NCBI GenBank assembly: GCA_028641055.1
Contig: CM054062.1
Location: forward strand, 27,710,808-27,774,807
Reading direction: 5' to 3'
Origin: Alopecurus myosuroides
Taxonomy: Eukaryota; Streptophyta; Magnoliopsida; Poales; Poaceae
Length of the DNA: 64,000 nucleotides
Shown here: one piece after another, positions 1-10,689 of the stretch
How the letters are laid out: each line of letters starts with the position of its first letter
Numbering within the stretch: the stretch's first letter is position 1
Notes under the pieces: model-generated
Told to the model about the DNA's origin: nothing
What the model saw: the letters and a program-made list of their open reading frames with translations, nothing else
Databases searched by the model: none
Position numbers and translations under genes: made by a program

Positions 1-3000
1 GCCCTTGCCCTCCGGGTCTTGCTCCTGGACTTGCTCTTTGGCTCTACCGGCATCATCACCCGGATTCTTTGAGACAGGACGGACAGGCGGAAGAACAGCT
101 GGTGTAGAGGTGGTTGGCTCTGATCCTAACTCGGCCTCTCTCTTTGCAGTTTCTTCCCTCTTCCTGGCCGAGTCAGCAGCCCATTTCTCCAAAATATCAA
201 AGGGCGGGGGTGCGTCCTCCGTAACGATTTTGCCTTCAGCATCGTATGCGCTCATAATTGTGTTCAGATCCATACTATCGGCCAAAGTGGTGGCCGAATG
301 ACGCACTGCGGACTGTATGGCCTTGAAGTCCTTGGGTGCAAACTTGGAGCCAACTGCCTTGAATTCTGGAAACCCGGATATTACCTTTGCTGGATCAAGC
401 TTCGGAAAATAAGCCTTAGCCAGGGTAAAGGCCCGGGTCATACCAATCCGGCATGCCGAGCGTTTCCAGATTTCAATCCAGGCAGGCACGGTGGAGCAGG
501 CTTGGATGAGATTTTCTTCACCCGGATATACCTCAGTATGCCACTTCACGGCATCCAGTATAAACTTCGTGCCGGCAAAGAAAGTCCGGAGCACAGTCTT
601 TAAGGTTCTAGCCTTTGCAATGGCATCCTCCTATGGGGCCGCAAGGTTGGCACCTGCAGTTGAAACAAAGGAAGAACGTATCAGTAATCCCGAGTATCAT
701 GTAATAAAGTAAAGGCATGAAGTCAGTCGGCAGCAAAAACTTACTAAGCAAGATGCGATAGGTATCGGTAACCTGGTCCGATAATTTCTTCAGTGCGGTT
801 TGAGCAGTAGTGCACTTCTTCTTGTATTTAGAAACATCCTTCTTCAAGGTTTCCACGTCAGCCTCAAGGGCTTCTCTACGCTTTACCTCCGCAAGAAGAA
901 GTTGTTCGGTCTTGAGCAAAACTTCGTCAGACCGGGTCATCTGTGCCTGTAAAGAACAAGGAGCACAAGTATCAGTCGGGTATCATGGCAAGCCGACTAT
1001 TGCATAAAGTACCAAGCATAACTTCAACAAAGTTATGCTCGGAACTTGGGGACTAAGTGTATACTGTGAGATATCAAGTGTTGTTACCTGGTGCTCTGCA
1101 GCCATGCGCTCCAGAATGTTGCTCTCTGAGGTCTTCATAGTGAGGAGAGTGCTCATCAGCTGGTCAAAAGTATCATTACCCGTGTTAGAAGATCCGGGGT
1201 CTTGGAAACTCGGAGGAGGAGCTTTCTTCTTAGCGGGAGACGGCATCCGGGTCATCCGAATGTTGGAATCTGGTGTTCCTCCCCCCGCACCCAAAGTTGC
1301 AGCTTTCTCCTTCTCGCTTGCATGCGAGGCTATCGGATACCCGGCTTCTCGACTGGCCGGGTTCATCGGTGACATTTGTCCTTCGCCACCAGCTGCGGCT
1401 GCCGTATTGTCAGTCGGGATTCCCTTACCCGGGTCATCGGTCTCCATATCCTCTTGGTCGCTAATAACGACCGTGGCCCTATAGATAGTATGAGTGAGCA
1501 GTTAGTGTACAATCAGGAAAAGGTGATGAAAATGTGATAGAACGTCAGGAAAGGAATTTTACCCGGTATTCACCGCAAAGTCCGAAGGGAATTCGCTGCT
1601 AGACCCGGGCGAAACTGAAAAGTATCAAGCAAGATTTCGTAAGGGAATGGTTCAGGAAGATTGTTTCGTCCGAGAAAGGATAAGGTAAATACCAGCGCGC
1701 CGAGTCGGAGACAATGAAATACCCGGGTTAAGAGCATCATCACCCGGGTAATTTCGAGTCGCTCTGCGCTTGGTCATGGGCGACTCCTTCAAATATGGCC
1801 AGTGGAATAACGTCAAGTTAGCTCATGTATATCATCAAAGGAATACGAATTGAATGCAAGGAGGCGATATGAAACCTTGAGGACGACCCCTCGGGGTTTT
1901 CTCTTAGATCCGACTTTGACTGTCGGCTCCACTTCCTCCTCATCACTGGCGGATTCTACTTTGCCGTCAGTTTCTTCTTCTTCGTCCTTGTCCTCTGGCT
2001 CTGGAAGTTATCAAGGTCACAGTTGGAAAATGAAGAACGGGACACGATGAAATCAAGGGAATTAAGTGAAGTTCGAAACGTACCTTCATCCGAGTTAGTG
2101 CCATCCTCTTGCTCCTCTGGGTTTTCGGAGTTAGGAGGAGTTTCAATCTTCCAAAAGGGATCATCAGCCTGGGAAGAAGGTATAAGAATAAGGGTTATTA
2201 GTCATATCGAGTGGAAGGTGTGAAAGCAAGAGTATAAAAACCGAGTTTTTACCTTAGGGGCTGGGTTCTCACGAGTGAAGGGTTCTCACCCGGCTATGTT
2301 CCGGATTACCTCCAGCTTCTCTGTCAAGAAGCTCTTGATAGTTTTGTTGGTATCTCCGGCTGCAAAGCTGTGGGTGGAGTACCGGAGCGAGTCCGTAGTG
2401 TGCCCTGAATACTCGCACATTAACTTAGTGCGGATGGAATTGGGTTGGATCCGGAAATCGACCCAAGTTTTCACCAGGTTAAGCCCAATGAGACCTTGGG
2501 CCGACAGAACAGAGATTTTGGCTAGTAAAGGCCGGATGGCCTCCCTGTCCGAGTCAGGGGCAAAGGCGTTGAAAGACTCGGAGATATCGAGAAGGCCCTC
2601 CGAGTAACCCGGCAGTTTCTTTTGGCCGGGTGGGGAGGTGTCTCGGCAATAGAAGTACGAGAGTTGCCAGTGTTTGACGTGGGAGTTGAGAGTGAGGGGT
2701 GGCATCAGAGAATTCTTGCGGCGCTGGATAGAAACCCCGCCGCAAGCGAGAAGTGCCCCGTCACCGCTTTCGCGGCACGGTTTGCACTGGAAAAGCTCGA
2801 CAAAAAGAGCCAAACTTGGCGGAGTGCACAAGTATGACTCGGAGAGAACGATGAAGTGGGAGATATTTAACACGGAATTAGGCCCTATGTCAAAAATGCG
2901 AAGGCCATAATGGCTCAGAATATCACGGAAGAAAGGGTGACCCGGAGGACGGAAGCCCCGGGTCACGTGTTCCACAAAACATATTACCTCATCCTTCGCC

Positions 3001-3182
3001 GGGGTAGGCCGGGTCTCGTTGCCCGGCACCCTCCAGTGGATTTCCTTTTGAGGGGGTAGAACCCCTAACTCGGCCAGTTCTTCTAACTTGGCCTTCGTAA
3101 CTGTGGATCGCGCCCAATTGGCGGATATGGAGTTGGTGGTCTTGGCCTTGGCCGGTGTTTTCCCCTGCTTCTTGGGAGCCAT
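1..3182 (-). pseudogene. Antisense accessory gene of element 1 (putative gypsy-type transposon domain), broken and partial
   Basis: This is a multi-exon gene antisense to pol. Exon 1 runs from ATG at 3182 (MAPKKQGK) to a donor after 2253 and carries the grass-specific putative gypsy type transposon domain (PF04195-like). Visible parts are a WR-P--ETRPTP block, HVTRGFRPPGHPFF and SYFYCRDTSPPG. Further exons with AG/GT borders are 2168-2084 and 2000-1876 (acidic), with more around 1740-1800, 1560-1610 and 1090-1480. A coiled-coil exon (EVKRREALEADVETLKKD) lies near 780-955, and the last exon runs from about 660 off the window start. A TGA lies 14 codons before the exon 1 donor and a TAG lies in the last exon, so it is probably non-functional. 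Protein function is unknown; homology to the 7999-10689 gene is clear from motif order and the exon 1 donor position. Confidence 0.7.
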
Positions 3183-3981
3183 GTGATTGACCTGCAAAGC
3201 ACGAGGTATGAGGATACAAGGAATAAGACTCGGAAGCCATGAGCTGTCTGAGTATTGGCGAGTGATATCGAAACAACAGGGAAGTTACATACTATCCGGG
3301 TATCAATCTGCAGAGTAAAGTTCAAGCTATCCGGGTATCAAGCATCATAATAAAAGTTATGGAGGCCTATGCATTGAGAGAGCCTTTGAGGGCGACGAAT
3401 GGTTACACATGTACCTATTGCGAATAAATGGAACCGGAAAAGGGAAGATTTTCCGGGTGACGGAAACAAGGGCGGAAAATTTGGACGGCCCGAGCCCAGA
3501 TTGGAGACTCCGTTTCTAAATTTGTGGTAAAATTAATGACCATGGGTGGTAGGAAAGTGAAATAAAGTCTATATCCAATTCATTGGATGAGTTGGAATGA
3601 ATACGAGCAACTTAATTCGGCGTGACCGGGAAAAGGACTGGCGAGTTGACTTAGATCTAATTTGGAGAAAATCAAGAGATTGCGGAGGCTAGTTAATGGA
3701 TGAGAGAGGCTTACTGGAGGAGATTGCGGTGAAGCTCGACGGAGGCAAATGGCACAAGCCTAGTGCCCCTTTGCGATTCCCGGCGGGCAGGTCGGGGGTC
3801 CGGCGGCGGATCTGGGCGGTGGTGCGGAGCGCACCGTGGCGGAGCGTAGCCGACGGCCGATGGGCTCCGGTGATGCACGCGAGGCTTCCGTGGTGGCACT
3901 CTGTGAGCTAGAGCACTGAAGAAGAAAGGAAGAGGAATGGGGGGAAATGAGATGTTGGGGTTAGGGTTACCCCTAAGAGCC

Positions 3982-3989
3982 AATTTATA
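3982..3989 (-). promoter_or_regulatory. TATA box of the antisense accessory gene, element 1
   Basis: The minus strand reads TATAAATT about 800 bp upstream of the ATG at 3182. Elements 2 and 3 have TATA boxes in the equivalent place, about 110-150 bp before their accessory genes. The longer distance here means an upstream exon or a different start is possible; a GC-rich stretch at 3711-3900 could be an extra 5' exon. Confidence 0.45.
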
Positions 3990-4372
3990 ATAGCGTGAGT
4001 GGATAAGCCCAGTTTAACTAGTGGGAGCCGGAAGTTACGGGGTAACGGCTATCTTTTTAAGTTTTGCGAGATACGCTTTAAAATATTGGGCGAGGTATCC
4101 GGGCAGAAATTGAAAGGAGATATTCTTCATAATATCAAGATCAATTATCGAGTAAAGTACAGGATCTTGACATTTTTATCAGGGCTTGGACCCGAAAAGC
4201 TAAGTGTTTGGAGAGAAGCCGGGTTACTATATGGCCACCATGGAGTTGGGCCTAGCTATTTATCAAAGCACCTTAACCCGGCCTCCATACACTTGGGCGT
4301 TTGATATTTTTTCAGGGAATAGCAGGCGTTTCAAGGACGGATCCGTGAAGCCCAAGCTATTCTGGGGACTAC

Positions 4373-4750
4373 TGATGGAGAGATAATAACCCGGTAGGCA
4401 AACTCCAAGGTGTAACCCGGCCCAAAGGATGCTGCGCAAGATCCGGCTAAGGATAAAGAAACTTCTGGAAGGCCCAAATTTGTAGGCCTCGTAACCCGGA
4501 TTGTGGGTTACGGTAAAGGAAAGTTAGGGTTTGTATGCGGTGTCCGGGTAGGATTCAGGGTGCATCTTGGAGGTAAGCCAGGGGGTACGGGTGCTTTATA
4601 AACCGACCCCTAGGGTTAGTTGAGGGAGATCTAAGAACCCTAGCAGTATCGCTTGGTATCGAGCATCCAGTGTATACGAGAGATCAAGTTAATATATTAA
4701 GATCGGAGACTCGGCGACTTGATTGCCGGCTACCAGATCGAGTTCCATCA
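4373..4750 (+). repeat. 3' LTR of element 1
   Basis: The segment begins TGATGG and ends CCATCA, a perfect 6-bp terminal inverted repeat with canonical TG...CA ends. It follows a purine-rich tract ending CTGGGGACTAC. A TTATAAA box at 4596-4602 lies in the position expected for an LTR promoter on the plus strand. No second copy lies in the window, so the borders rest on the terminal motifs only. Confidence 0.7.
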
Positions 4751-5958
4751 TGTTTTCCTCCGAGCTAAACCCTCTCCCAAACGCCTGTGTCGTCTTGCCC
4801 CAAGATCAATTACCACCGGTAACGTCTGCCGTGATTATCCTACGACAGGCCGGCTGCGGCGACGTGGGGTGTGATCAGCGGGGTGGCGACGGCGAGGCGA
4901 GAGAGAGGAAAAACCGAGCGAGGGGTGGGGAAAGTGGGTCAAATAGCCCTCCCTCGCCGACAGCGCTGGACCACGCGCGCTTTTCCTTCCGCCGCCCCCC
5001 CCCCCCCAGGCCGAACCCAACGGGCTGGGTTCCGCCTGGGTGCGACGGCGCTAAATTCTGCCGAAACTGCGCTTTTTCGGGTCCTGGGGGCGACTGGTAA
5101 AAAACGGCGATTTTCGAGCAAAACGACGCTATTTTGCGTCCTGGGGCGCTGGGGGACAACTGGAGATGCCCTTCCAGATGCTCTAATGGGATGAGTCGGC
5201 CGGGAATATCTGGGTTCACTGCCAGCAAGCACGATTGTGTGCATCATCTCGGCCCGTGAGCTCTGCATGGGGACACGATATGCTCGCGATGGAAACGTGC
5301 CATCTGAGCAGGGCCAGGGGCGGGCCATTCCGCGGGGACAAAACCCAACGCGGCAGCGCATGCGCGCGCATGGAGCCAAGAGCGGAGCGTCGCACCGTAC
5401 GTCTGCACGTACGCGTAGCCCTGCTCCCTGCCCCTCTCAACGGTACGACCGGACTGTGTGGATCACTGGGGGAAAGAGAGGGACTGACGGGCGCTCCGAC
5501 GAGACCGAGGATCGAGAGCCGAGAGGGTCGTTTTGCACGATGGTGCTGCGGCTCGCGACATGTCCCGGCCGGCGTGGTGACTGTCCGGTTTCAGTTTGCG
5601 TCATTGCGTGATCCCGTTCCCGATCGGGAACGGGGCAACCGTGTTTCACGTGTCGTCTCATCCTGGGTATCTTCCGGTATCGTGAAACACGGTCGTGTGC
5701 GTCATCTCGGCCCACCATCCCTTTCTCGCTCACGTCGCTCCGTTATGCTTGGGCTGTCCATAGTACTATCGATGGCTAAATTTTGGTGAGGAAGTCCTCG
5801 TTTTTGCCTTACTTGGTGATGTATCCCACGCCGTCCAATCATGTCCTGAGTTTAGTGGGCTACGTGGTCTATCTTTATTACTCTGTATATAAGTATAAAA
5901 TTCAGTTCTTGAGTATACGAGCACACCAGTTCACAGAGACTGAACCGAACAAAAGTTC
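4751..5958. other. Flank without a recognised gene, GC-rich then promoter-like
   Basis: 4751-5215 is GC-rich, with a run of 13 C at 4995-5007. It ends in a GGAGATGCCCTTCCAGATGCTCT stretch that looks like the end of an unclassified grass repeat. 5216-5790 is GC-rich with palindromes and two similar copies of a 26-bp motif (5230-5255 and 5687-5712). A long open frame at 5235-5789 has the arginine/serine-rich composition typical of chance frames in GC-rich DNA and I do not call it. At 5884-5897 there is a TATA-like TGTATATAAGTATA with no gene after it. Confidence 0.5.
5613..5693. repeat. Perfect 22-bp palindrome and 13-bp inverted repeat
   Basis: Bases 5613-5634 form a perfect 22-bp palindrome centred on GATC. 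Immediately after it, 5638-5650 and 5681-5693 are perfect 13-bp inverted copies (ACCGTGTTTCACG and its complement) around a 30-base loop. Both could form hairpins in single-stranded DNA or RNA. No transposon ends could be fitted to them. Confidence 0.75.
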
Positions 5959-6127
5959 TACTCCCTCCGAACCATATTAATAGGTGTTGAAGTTGATGTA
6001 TCTAGCAATAAAACATGTCTAAATACATCCACTTCAGCACCTATTAATATGGATCGGAGAGAGTATTATCACACTAGCTGCACATTTTAAATTCCGGAGT
6101 ATCACACCAGTTCACAGAGACTGAACC
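5922..6127. repeat. 25-bp perfect direct repeat flanking a MITE
   Basis: The 25 bases at 5922-5946 recur exactly at 6103-6127 (core CACCAGTTCACAGAGACTG). A GAGTAT precedes both copies at slightly different distances. The Stowaway element at 5961-6063 lies between them. Without the MITE and one TA, the copies would be about 76 bp apart, so this looks like an older local duplication into which the MITE inserted. Confidence 0.75.
5961..6063. mobile_element. Stowaway MITE (103 bp)
   Basis: The element begins CTCCCTCCGAACCATATTAA and ends with a near-complementary copy finishing CGGAGAGAG. It is flanked by TA on both sides (5959-5960 and 6064-6065), the target duplication of Tc1/mariner-type Stowaway elements. 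The arms also pair further inward (TAATAGGTG and CACCTATTA). It has no coding capacity and would be moved in trans by a mariner transposase. Confidence 0.9.
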
Positions 6128-6459
6128 CATAGGGTTGCCTAAGAATGCAAATGACTCGACAAAATTGACAGGCAAATACAGTACAAAATCCAAAGGAAAA
6201 TTGGGACTGTAGTTTGAATACTTACAACATTTGACCATTTATTATTTTATTAGATCTCTATAAATTCGATAAAGCTGCACTAAAAATGCAAAAGACTCAT
6301 AAACCACTAATACTTTAAATAGCTTTATTATTTGTGTAACCATGTAAAAAAAAACTTCATCGATCTAACAAAATCCAGCAAGACTTTACCAGTTTAACAT
6401 TGGCTTTCTAGGTCAAGACTTAACCTTGTTGACAAGGCATTGCCGCCGAGAAAACCATT
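6066..6459. other. AT-rich intergenic DNA
   Basis: Apart from the second copy of the 25-bp repeat I see no gene, repeat or transposon end here. Composition is AT-rich with short poly-A runs, as usual for grass intergenic DNA. Confidence 0.5.
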
Positions 6460-6866
6460 CGGTTGCATTGCAATAAACTCGCTAGCACTAATTAACCAAT
6501 ACAATTTCATTCTCGAGCAGCGATTAAGAAAAAAAAAGGTCATGGAAGAACCCTAACTACTTAGGAACCACAATTCCACAAAGAACACATACTCTTCAAT
6601 CGCACACGATGTCACACATGTTACCTCCTCACACAAAATTAGCTAGGCTCACATGCGATTCACAAACAATCAGAGATGGTCGCCGTTCATGAGCGCGGTG
6701 GCCCCGGCGCCACATGACATGGCTTTCCTGGAAACCTTGACGACAATGTCGGTGGCTTTTGGGAAGATGACACCCATGCCCATGTGCAAGCGCGCTTCGG
6801 TGTGCTAGTAGAATGCCCACATGGTCGGGTTGCCCGCCACGAACCGTGCACCCGTACGGGAAGACA
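6460..6866 (-). pseudogene. Truncated L-ascorbate oxidase pseudogene (3' end of gene plus 3' flank)
   Basis: 6670-6866 matches the last coding part of the ascorbate oxidase gene at 57396-57597, and 6460-6669 matches that gene's 3' flank (57190-57395). The terminal MNGDHL and stop codon at 6672-6670 are kept. Upstream, the metal-site block that reads [13 protein letters not shown] in the intact gene is damaged: the first His codon reads TAC (Tyr) and the copper Cys codon reads TAG (stop), while LHMGMGVIF remains. About 11 bases around the GWTALR codons are missing. Homology stops near 6866, 48 bp before the element 2 LTR. It cannot encode a working enzyme. It reflects duplication of the 3' end only, or later loss of the rest. 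Confidence 0.88.
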
Positions 6867-6913
6867 GTGGAGAAGGACGACCCAAAATATAGATAATTTT
6901 TATTTAGAATTAT

Positions 6914-7457
6914 TGTCGAGACATCGTAGTAGTTTTCATAGACGGGGGTGCCATGAGACTACGGTAGAGACGTGGGGTAACGGGATAGCGTAGTAATACA
7001 GAACACGGGATTTTACCCAGGTTCGGTACGTCGCGACAGTACGGCGTACCTACTCCTGCACTTCTCACTAATTGGGACTAAAGCCCGTTTATCAGGGTTA
7101 CAGTGTGAGGGTGTAGATCTAGCTTCTTGGCGAGGATGAGCTTCTCGGCGAGTTGCGTAGAGCTTGAACTTGTTTTAATCTATCTCCCGTCCGGCTTTAT
7201 ATAATAGCCGGATTAGGCATTACAGAATAAGAAACCTAGAAGACTACGTTTAACTTGTAACTTGGAAAGCAAGGAATTCGTCTTCTCCTCCAAGCCAGAT
7301 CACGTGGGCCGTGATCCGGGTTCTTCTAGAATCCGGCTTCTGCGCGTCGGACTACTGGGCCGCCCAATGGACCTAAGCCCATTACCATTTAGGCCACCCT
7401 GGCAGTCCGGCTCTTTGTCTACCATCTTCTATACCCCTATTCAGTATATATCCGACA
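6914..7457 (-). repeat. 3' LTR of element 2
   Basis: This 544-bp LTR matches 24447-24990 with about six substitutions. On the minus strand a TATATAAA box lies at 7203-7196. The sequence just inside the element (right of 7457) reads CTGGGGGCTAC on the minus strand, the likely polypurine tract. Confidence 0.95.
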
Positions 7458-7850
7458 GTAGCCCCCAGGAAGGATCAAAACTCTGATTCTCCGTTTTTCG
7501 TCAAATACATTTTGTCCGGGAAATCTTGACTCAGCAGTCTTGATTCTTTCTACTTTCCTTTTGAAGGAGATGGTAACATAAAACTCGGAACCATGAAAAT
7601 CCGGCTTTTCTTCTCGCGATCCTTCGCGGGAAAGGAACTTCTAACGTCAGCGTCTTAAACATGCTGACGCAAGCGTCGCTTGGTTCCACGCGGGAAACCC
7701 CTCAGCATATCTCTGACAGATTCTCACGGGAAACGAGGAGATAGCCATCATTCCCCTGCCGTTTTATTTCCCGTATTTTCCGGCGAGCGACACGCGTCGA
7801 GCATCCAACGGTCGAAAGAGCCGTTGGCACATATCTAAACGGTTTTCCGG

Positions 7851-7860
7851 CTATAAATAG
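7851..7860 (+). promoter_or_regulatory. TATA box for the antisense accessory gene, element 2
   Basis: CTATAAATAG lies about 140 bp upstream of the ATG at 7999 and is oriented toward it. It sits inside the element, outside the LTR, so the accessory gene appears to have its own RNA polymerase II promoter reading against the retrotransposon transcript. Element 3 has TATAAATA at the equivalent place (27404-27411). Confidence 0.7.
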
Positions 7861-7998
7861 CCATCATCGTCCTCATCAGAAACTTTCCTCACTCCCTCAC
7901 TACCCACGCCATTGACTCGAACGCGAGCTCGAGAGCAAGTCCTTTGTCCCAGGCGCACTTAGCTTCCAAGCACGCAGAACGCAACGCGCCACCAAAAG

Positions 7999-10689
7999 AT
8001 GGCCTCCTCGCCGTCCTCGCCCACTCGCGCCGCCATCGACGAGCTCATCGGCGACCTGGATCCACAGCCGGGATCGCAAAAGCACACCGGCGGCGAGCCG
8101 GAGAAGACCACGGCTTCCGCGGCGGGCGGAGAAAACACTTCCGCCGCCGCGGACATAGCGGGATCGAGCTCCGCAGCACCCCCTCCGTTCGTCCCAACGA
8201 CAGCGAGGGTCAAGATCCATTCCCGTGGCGATGAGCGCTTTGCCACCGGAGCCAACAACGAAACAGAAATTGTCGGCAATTGGAGTCCGAGTAATACTTC
8301 TCTCGTCCTTCTTCGTCGGATGTCAAAGGAGGGATCCATAGTTAAAGGCAAATGGCGAATCTCGAAAGATGAACCCGAGCCCAAGCCAAAAGTCGGAGAA
8401 CGCGTCATCCTTACCTCTCATGTCGCGAGAGGTATGGGTTTTCCCCCTTCCGCCTTTTCTCTAGACGTCCTTAACTTTTATGGCGTTCAACCACACAATA
8501 TTTCTCCGAATTCCATCCTCTACTTAGCCAGTTTCCAAGCCCTTTTCGAAGGATATCTCGGGATAACACCTGACCTAAATTTCTGGCAATATTGTTTTGA
8601 GGTAAAGCATAACATCACAAATGGCATTTCGCCCATTTGCGGAACCGTATCTTTCATCCTCAGAAAATTTAGGGAGGAATGGTATCCAAAAATAGAAATG
8701 CCGGAACCTGACCAATCTTGGCTAGGTTCTTTCTTTTATCATCAGGACATTCCATTCCCAGGCAGGGCAACTGGGGTTCCTCCCTTTGTTAATTCTGCCG
8801 CTACTCCTCGCGAGAGTTGGATAGCCGCAGTAGGGGAAGATTTGCCAAAAAACCTGATGAAGATAAAGCGGCGCATCGCCAAACTTTCTTCCTCTCAACC
8901 TTCTTTGGTTGGGAAGGATACCGTTATGTGCTGGTTTGGACGCCGTATCCAACCTCTCTCTTTTCGTTCCCGACTTCTTTGCGAATACCAAGGGCCAGAA
9001 GATAGCATGAGAGGAACAGATAAGGCCTTTACCAAAAAGGATTTTATAGGACGACTTCACGAACTGGTCGCCGTCAGTAGTCAGATTGAGGAAAGTCTGG
9101 CGATTTATCACGTGGAAAATCTGGTCCCTAAGGTATTTATCTTTCCTTGTTTCCGCATTTTTCTTCAGATTATCTTCTCTCTCCGCTTTTTAACATATTG
9201 TTAACTCCTTCCTAGTTTGATGAACTTGGAGAAAATGATTTTGCTTCCGACGCTGAACTCAACAAATTACATGCCGAGTTTCACAACAATCGGAAGCGCA
9301 AAAGGCAATCAGCTATCAAAGAGGAATCTATTCCCAACCTGGACGATATCCGGATAAAAGAAGAACCATTCGACGAACTCGGATATATTCGTCCAGAGGC
9401 AAAGAAATTCTTTGCTCCTGCGCCTCTGATTCGCCCTTGGCCACAAAATGGGTTGGTTGTTCGCAATGATATCGCCTTTTCACCTCGTCAGGTTATACAC
9501 GATGGCCTTCATCACGTTGGAATTCTCTTCGCGGAATATGCCAAAGAATTCAACGAGGTCTTGACCGATTTGCGAGAAATGAGCCAGGTAATACTTCTAG
9601 CCCCCAAGCATTAAGTTGAAATATGAATTCTTCTTAATGTTTCTTCGTATGCCTGTTCAAACTTAAGCATCTGGCTTTCATTTCCATGTTTTAGCATTCC
9701 GCAGACGCCATAAACTTGGAAGTTTTTAAGAAGCTTAGTCTCAAGAGCAGAGAAGTAAAAACCCTTCAATCTGTTATTGAGTCGAAAAGCAACGAACTAG
9801 CGTCATCTCAGCGGCAACTATCAAAAACCACCGGTATTTTATTTTGTGCCATTTGTTTTTTCTGGAGAATTCTTGCGGAATTGTTTTGTAAACTCAAATT
9901 AATTATTGCCCTCCAGCTGCTTTAAACAAAGCCAACAAATTAGCAGAAAACCCTGTCCATGTTTCTCGGCTTCATGAGGAAAACTCAAACCTCCGAAAGG
10001 AACTTCTGAAAGCTCAAGAAGACCTAGAAGCCAGTAATCTGGCCCTTGGGATTGCTCAATCCAAGGCTTCTTTACAGGCAGCGGAAGATAAATCTGTTAT
10101 CAATGATTTGGAAAGTATGCTACTCCCGCGCATGAAAGAAGGCGACGAAATTGACAAGGTTCTTGGTAAGTTAACTTCTTTTTACCAATGTCTTCATGTC
10201 TTATTTCTTGTATCTTTTCATGTAACCTTTGCTTTTATCGAAAAAGCAGGAAATTTTCCAGGAATTTCTCGGACTGAAAAGATCCGGGCCTTTGGGGAAG
10301 TGTGGAATGCAATCAGGAATGCAGGAATGCAGCTGATTAATAAATTCCTTCCCACAAGTATTGTACGCTTTTCGGAAGTCTACCGACTTCCGGGTGCCAT
10401 CACAGAAGTAGCAGAGTCGAAAGAATCCATCCTTCGCTCTGCCGCACGAGGTGGTGCACGCATGGCACTTGGCCTTATGCGTCTACATTACCCTAATGCC
10501 AAATCTTGGCGCGTAGCATCCGGTATCCCTCAAGAATATACAGAAGCGCAACGAAATGCGATTTTTGATGAAGTTAAAGGGCACGCTTCCAAGATTGCCT
10601 CTATGGTTAACATTTCCATTACTTATCCGGAAGAAGAAGTGCCCGCAGCCCCCGAGAATGATAGCAGTGATGAAGACTCGGATGCTTGA
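7999..10689 (+). CDS. Intact five-exon antisense accessory protein of a Tat retrotransposon (putative gypsy-type transposon domain), 777 aa
   Basis: Exons by GT-AG borders are 7999-9132, 9216-9587, 9695-9833, 9917-10165 and 10250-10689; phases agree at every junction and the 2334-base coding sequence has no internal stop. Residues 1-130 are Ala/Ser/Pro-rich. About 130-340 match the grass gypsy-type transposon domain (PF04195-like; GMGFPPSAFSLDVLNFYGV, SPNSILYLASF, SFFYHQDIPFPG). Exon 2 has a basic NRKRKRQ (possible nuclear signal) and two IKEE motifs of the sumoylation consensus type. Exons 3-4 look coiled-coil (KSREVKTLQSVIESKSNEL). The end is acidic (NDSSDEDSDA). Its role is unknown. The gene converges on pol, about 600 bp from the pol stop. 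It is the only undamaged one of three copies in the window. Exon borders are by eye and not confirmed by transcripts. Confidence 0.85.

Larger units (their letters stand above)
1..4750 (+). mobile_element. Tat-lineage Gypsy LTR retrotransposon (element 1), 3' part only
   Basis: This is the right-hand end of a Gypsy element whose gag-pol would lie left of the window on the plus strand. The sequence shows an antisense accessory gene (1-3182), a polypurine-like tract ending CTGGGGACTAC just before 4373, and an LTR of 378 bp at 4373-4750. The order pol, antisense gene, 3' LTR is the arrangement known for Grande/RIRE2/Retand-type members of the Tat clade, and it matches element 2 in this window. 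The 5' LTR and target duplication cannot be seen. Confidence 0.8.

Noticed and set aside
5235..5789. 184-codon open frame on the plus strand
   Set aside because: It lies in GC-rich DNA, is rich in Arg and Ser, has overlapping frames on both strands and no recognisable motif or splice support.
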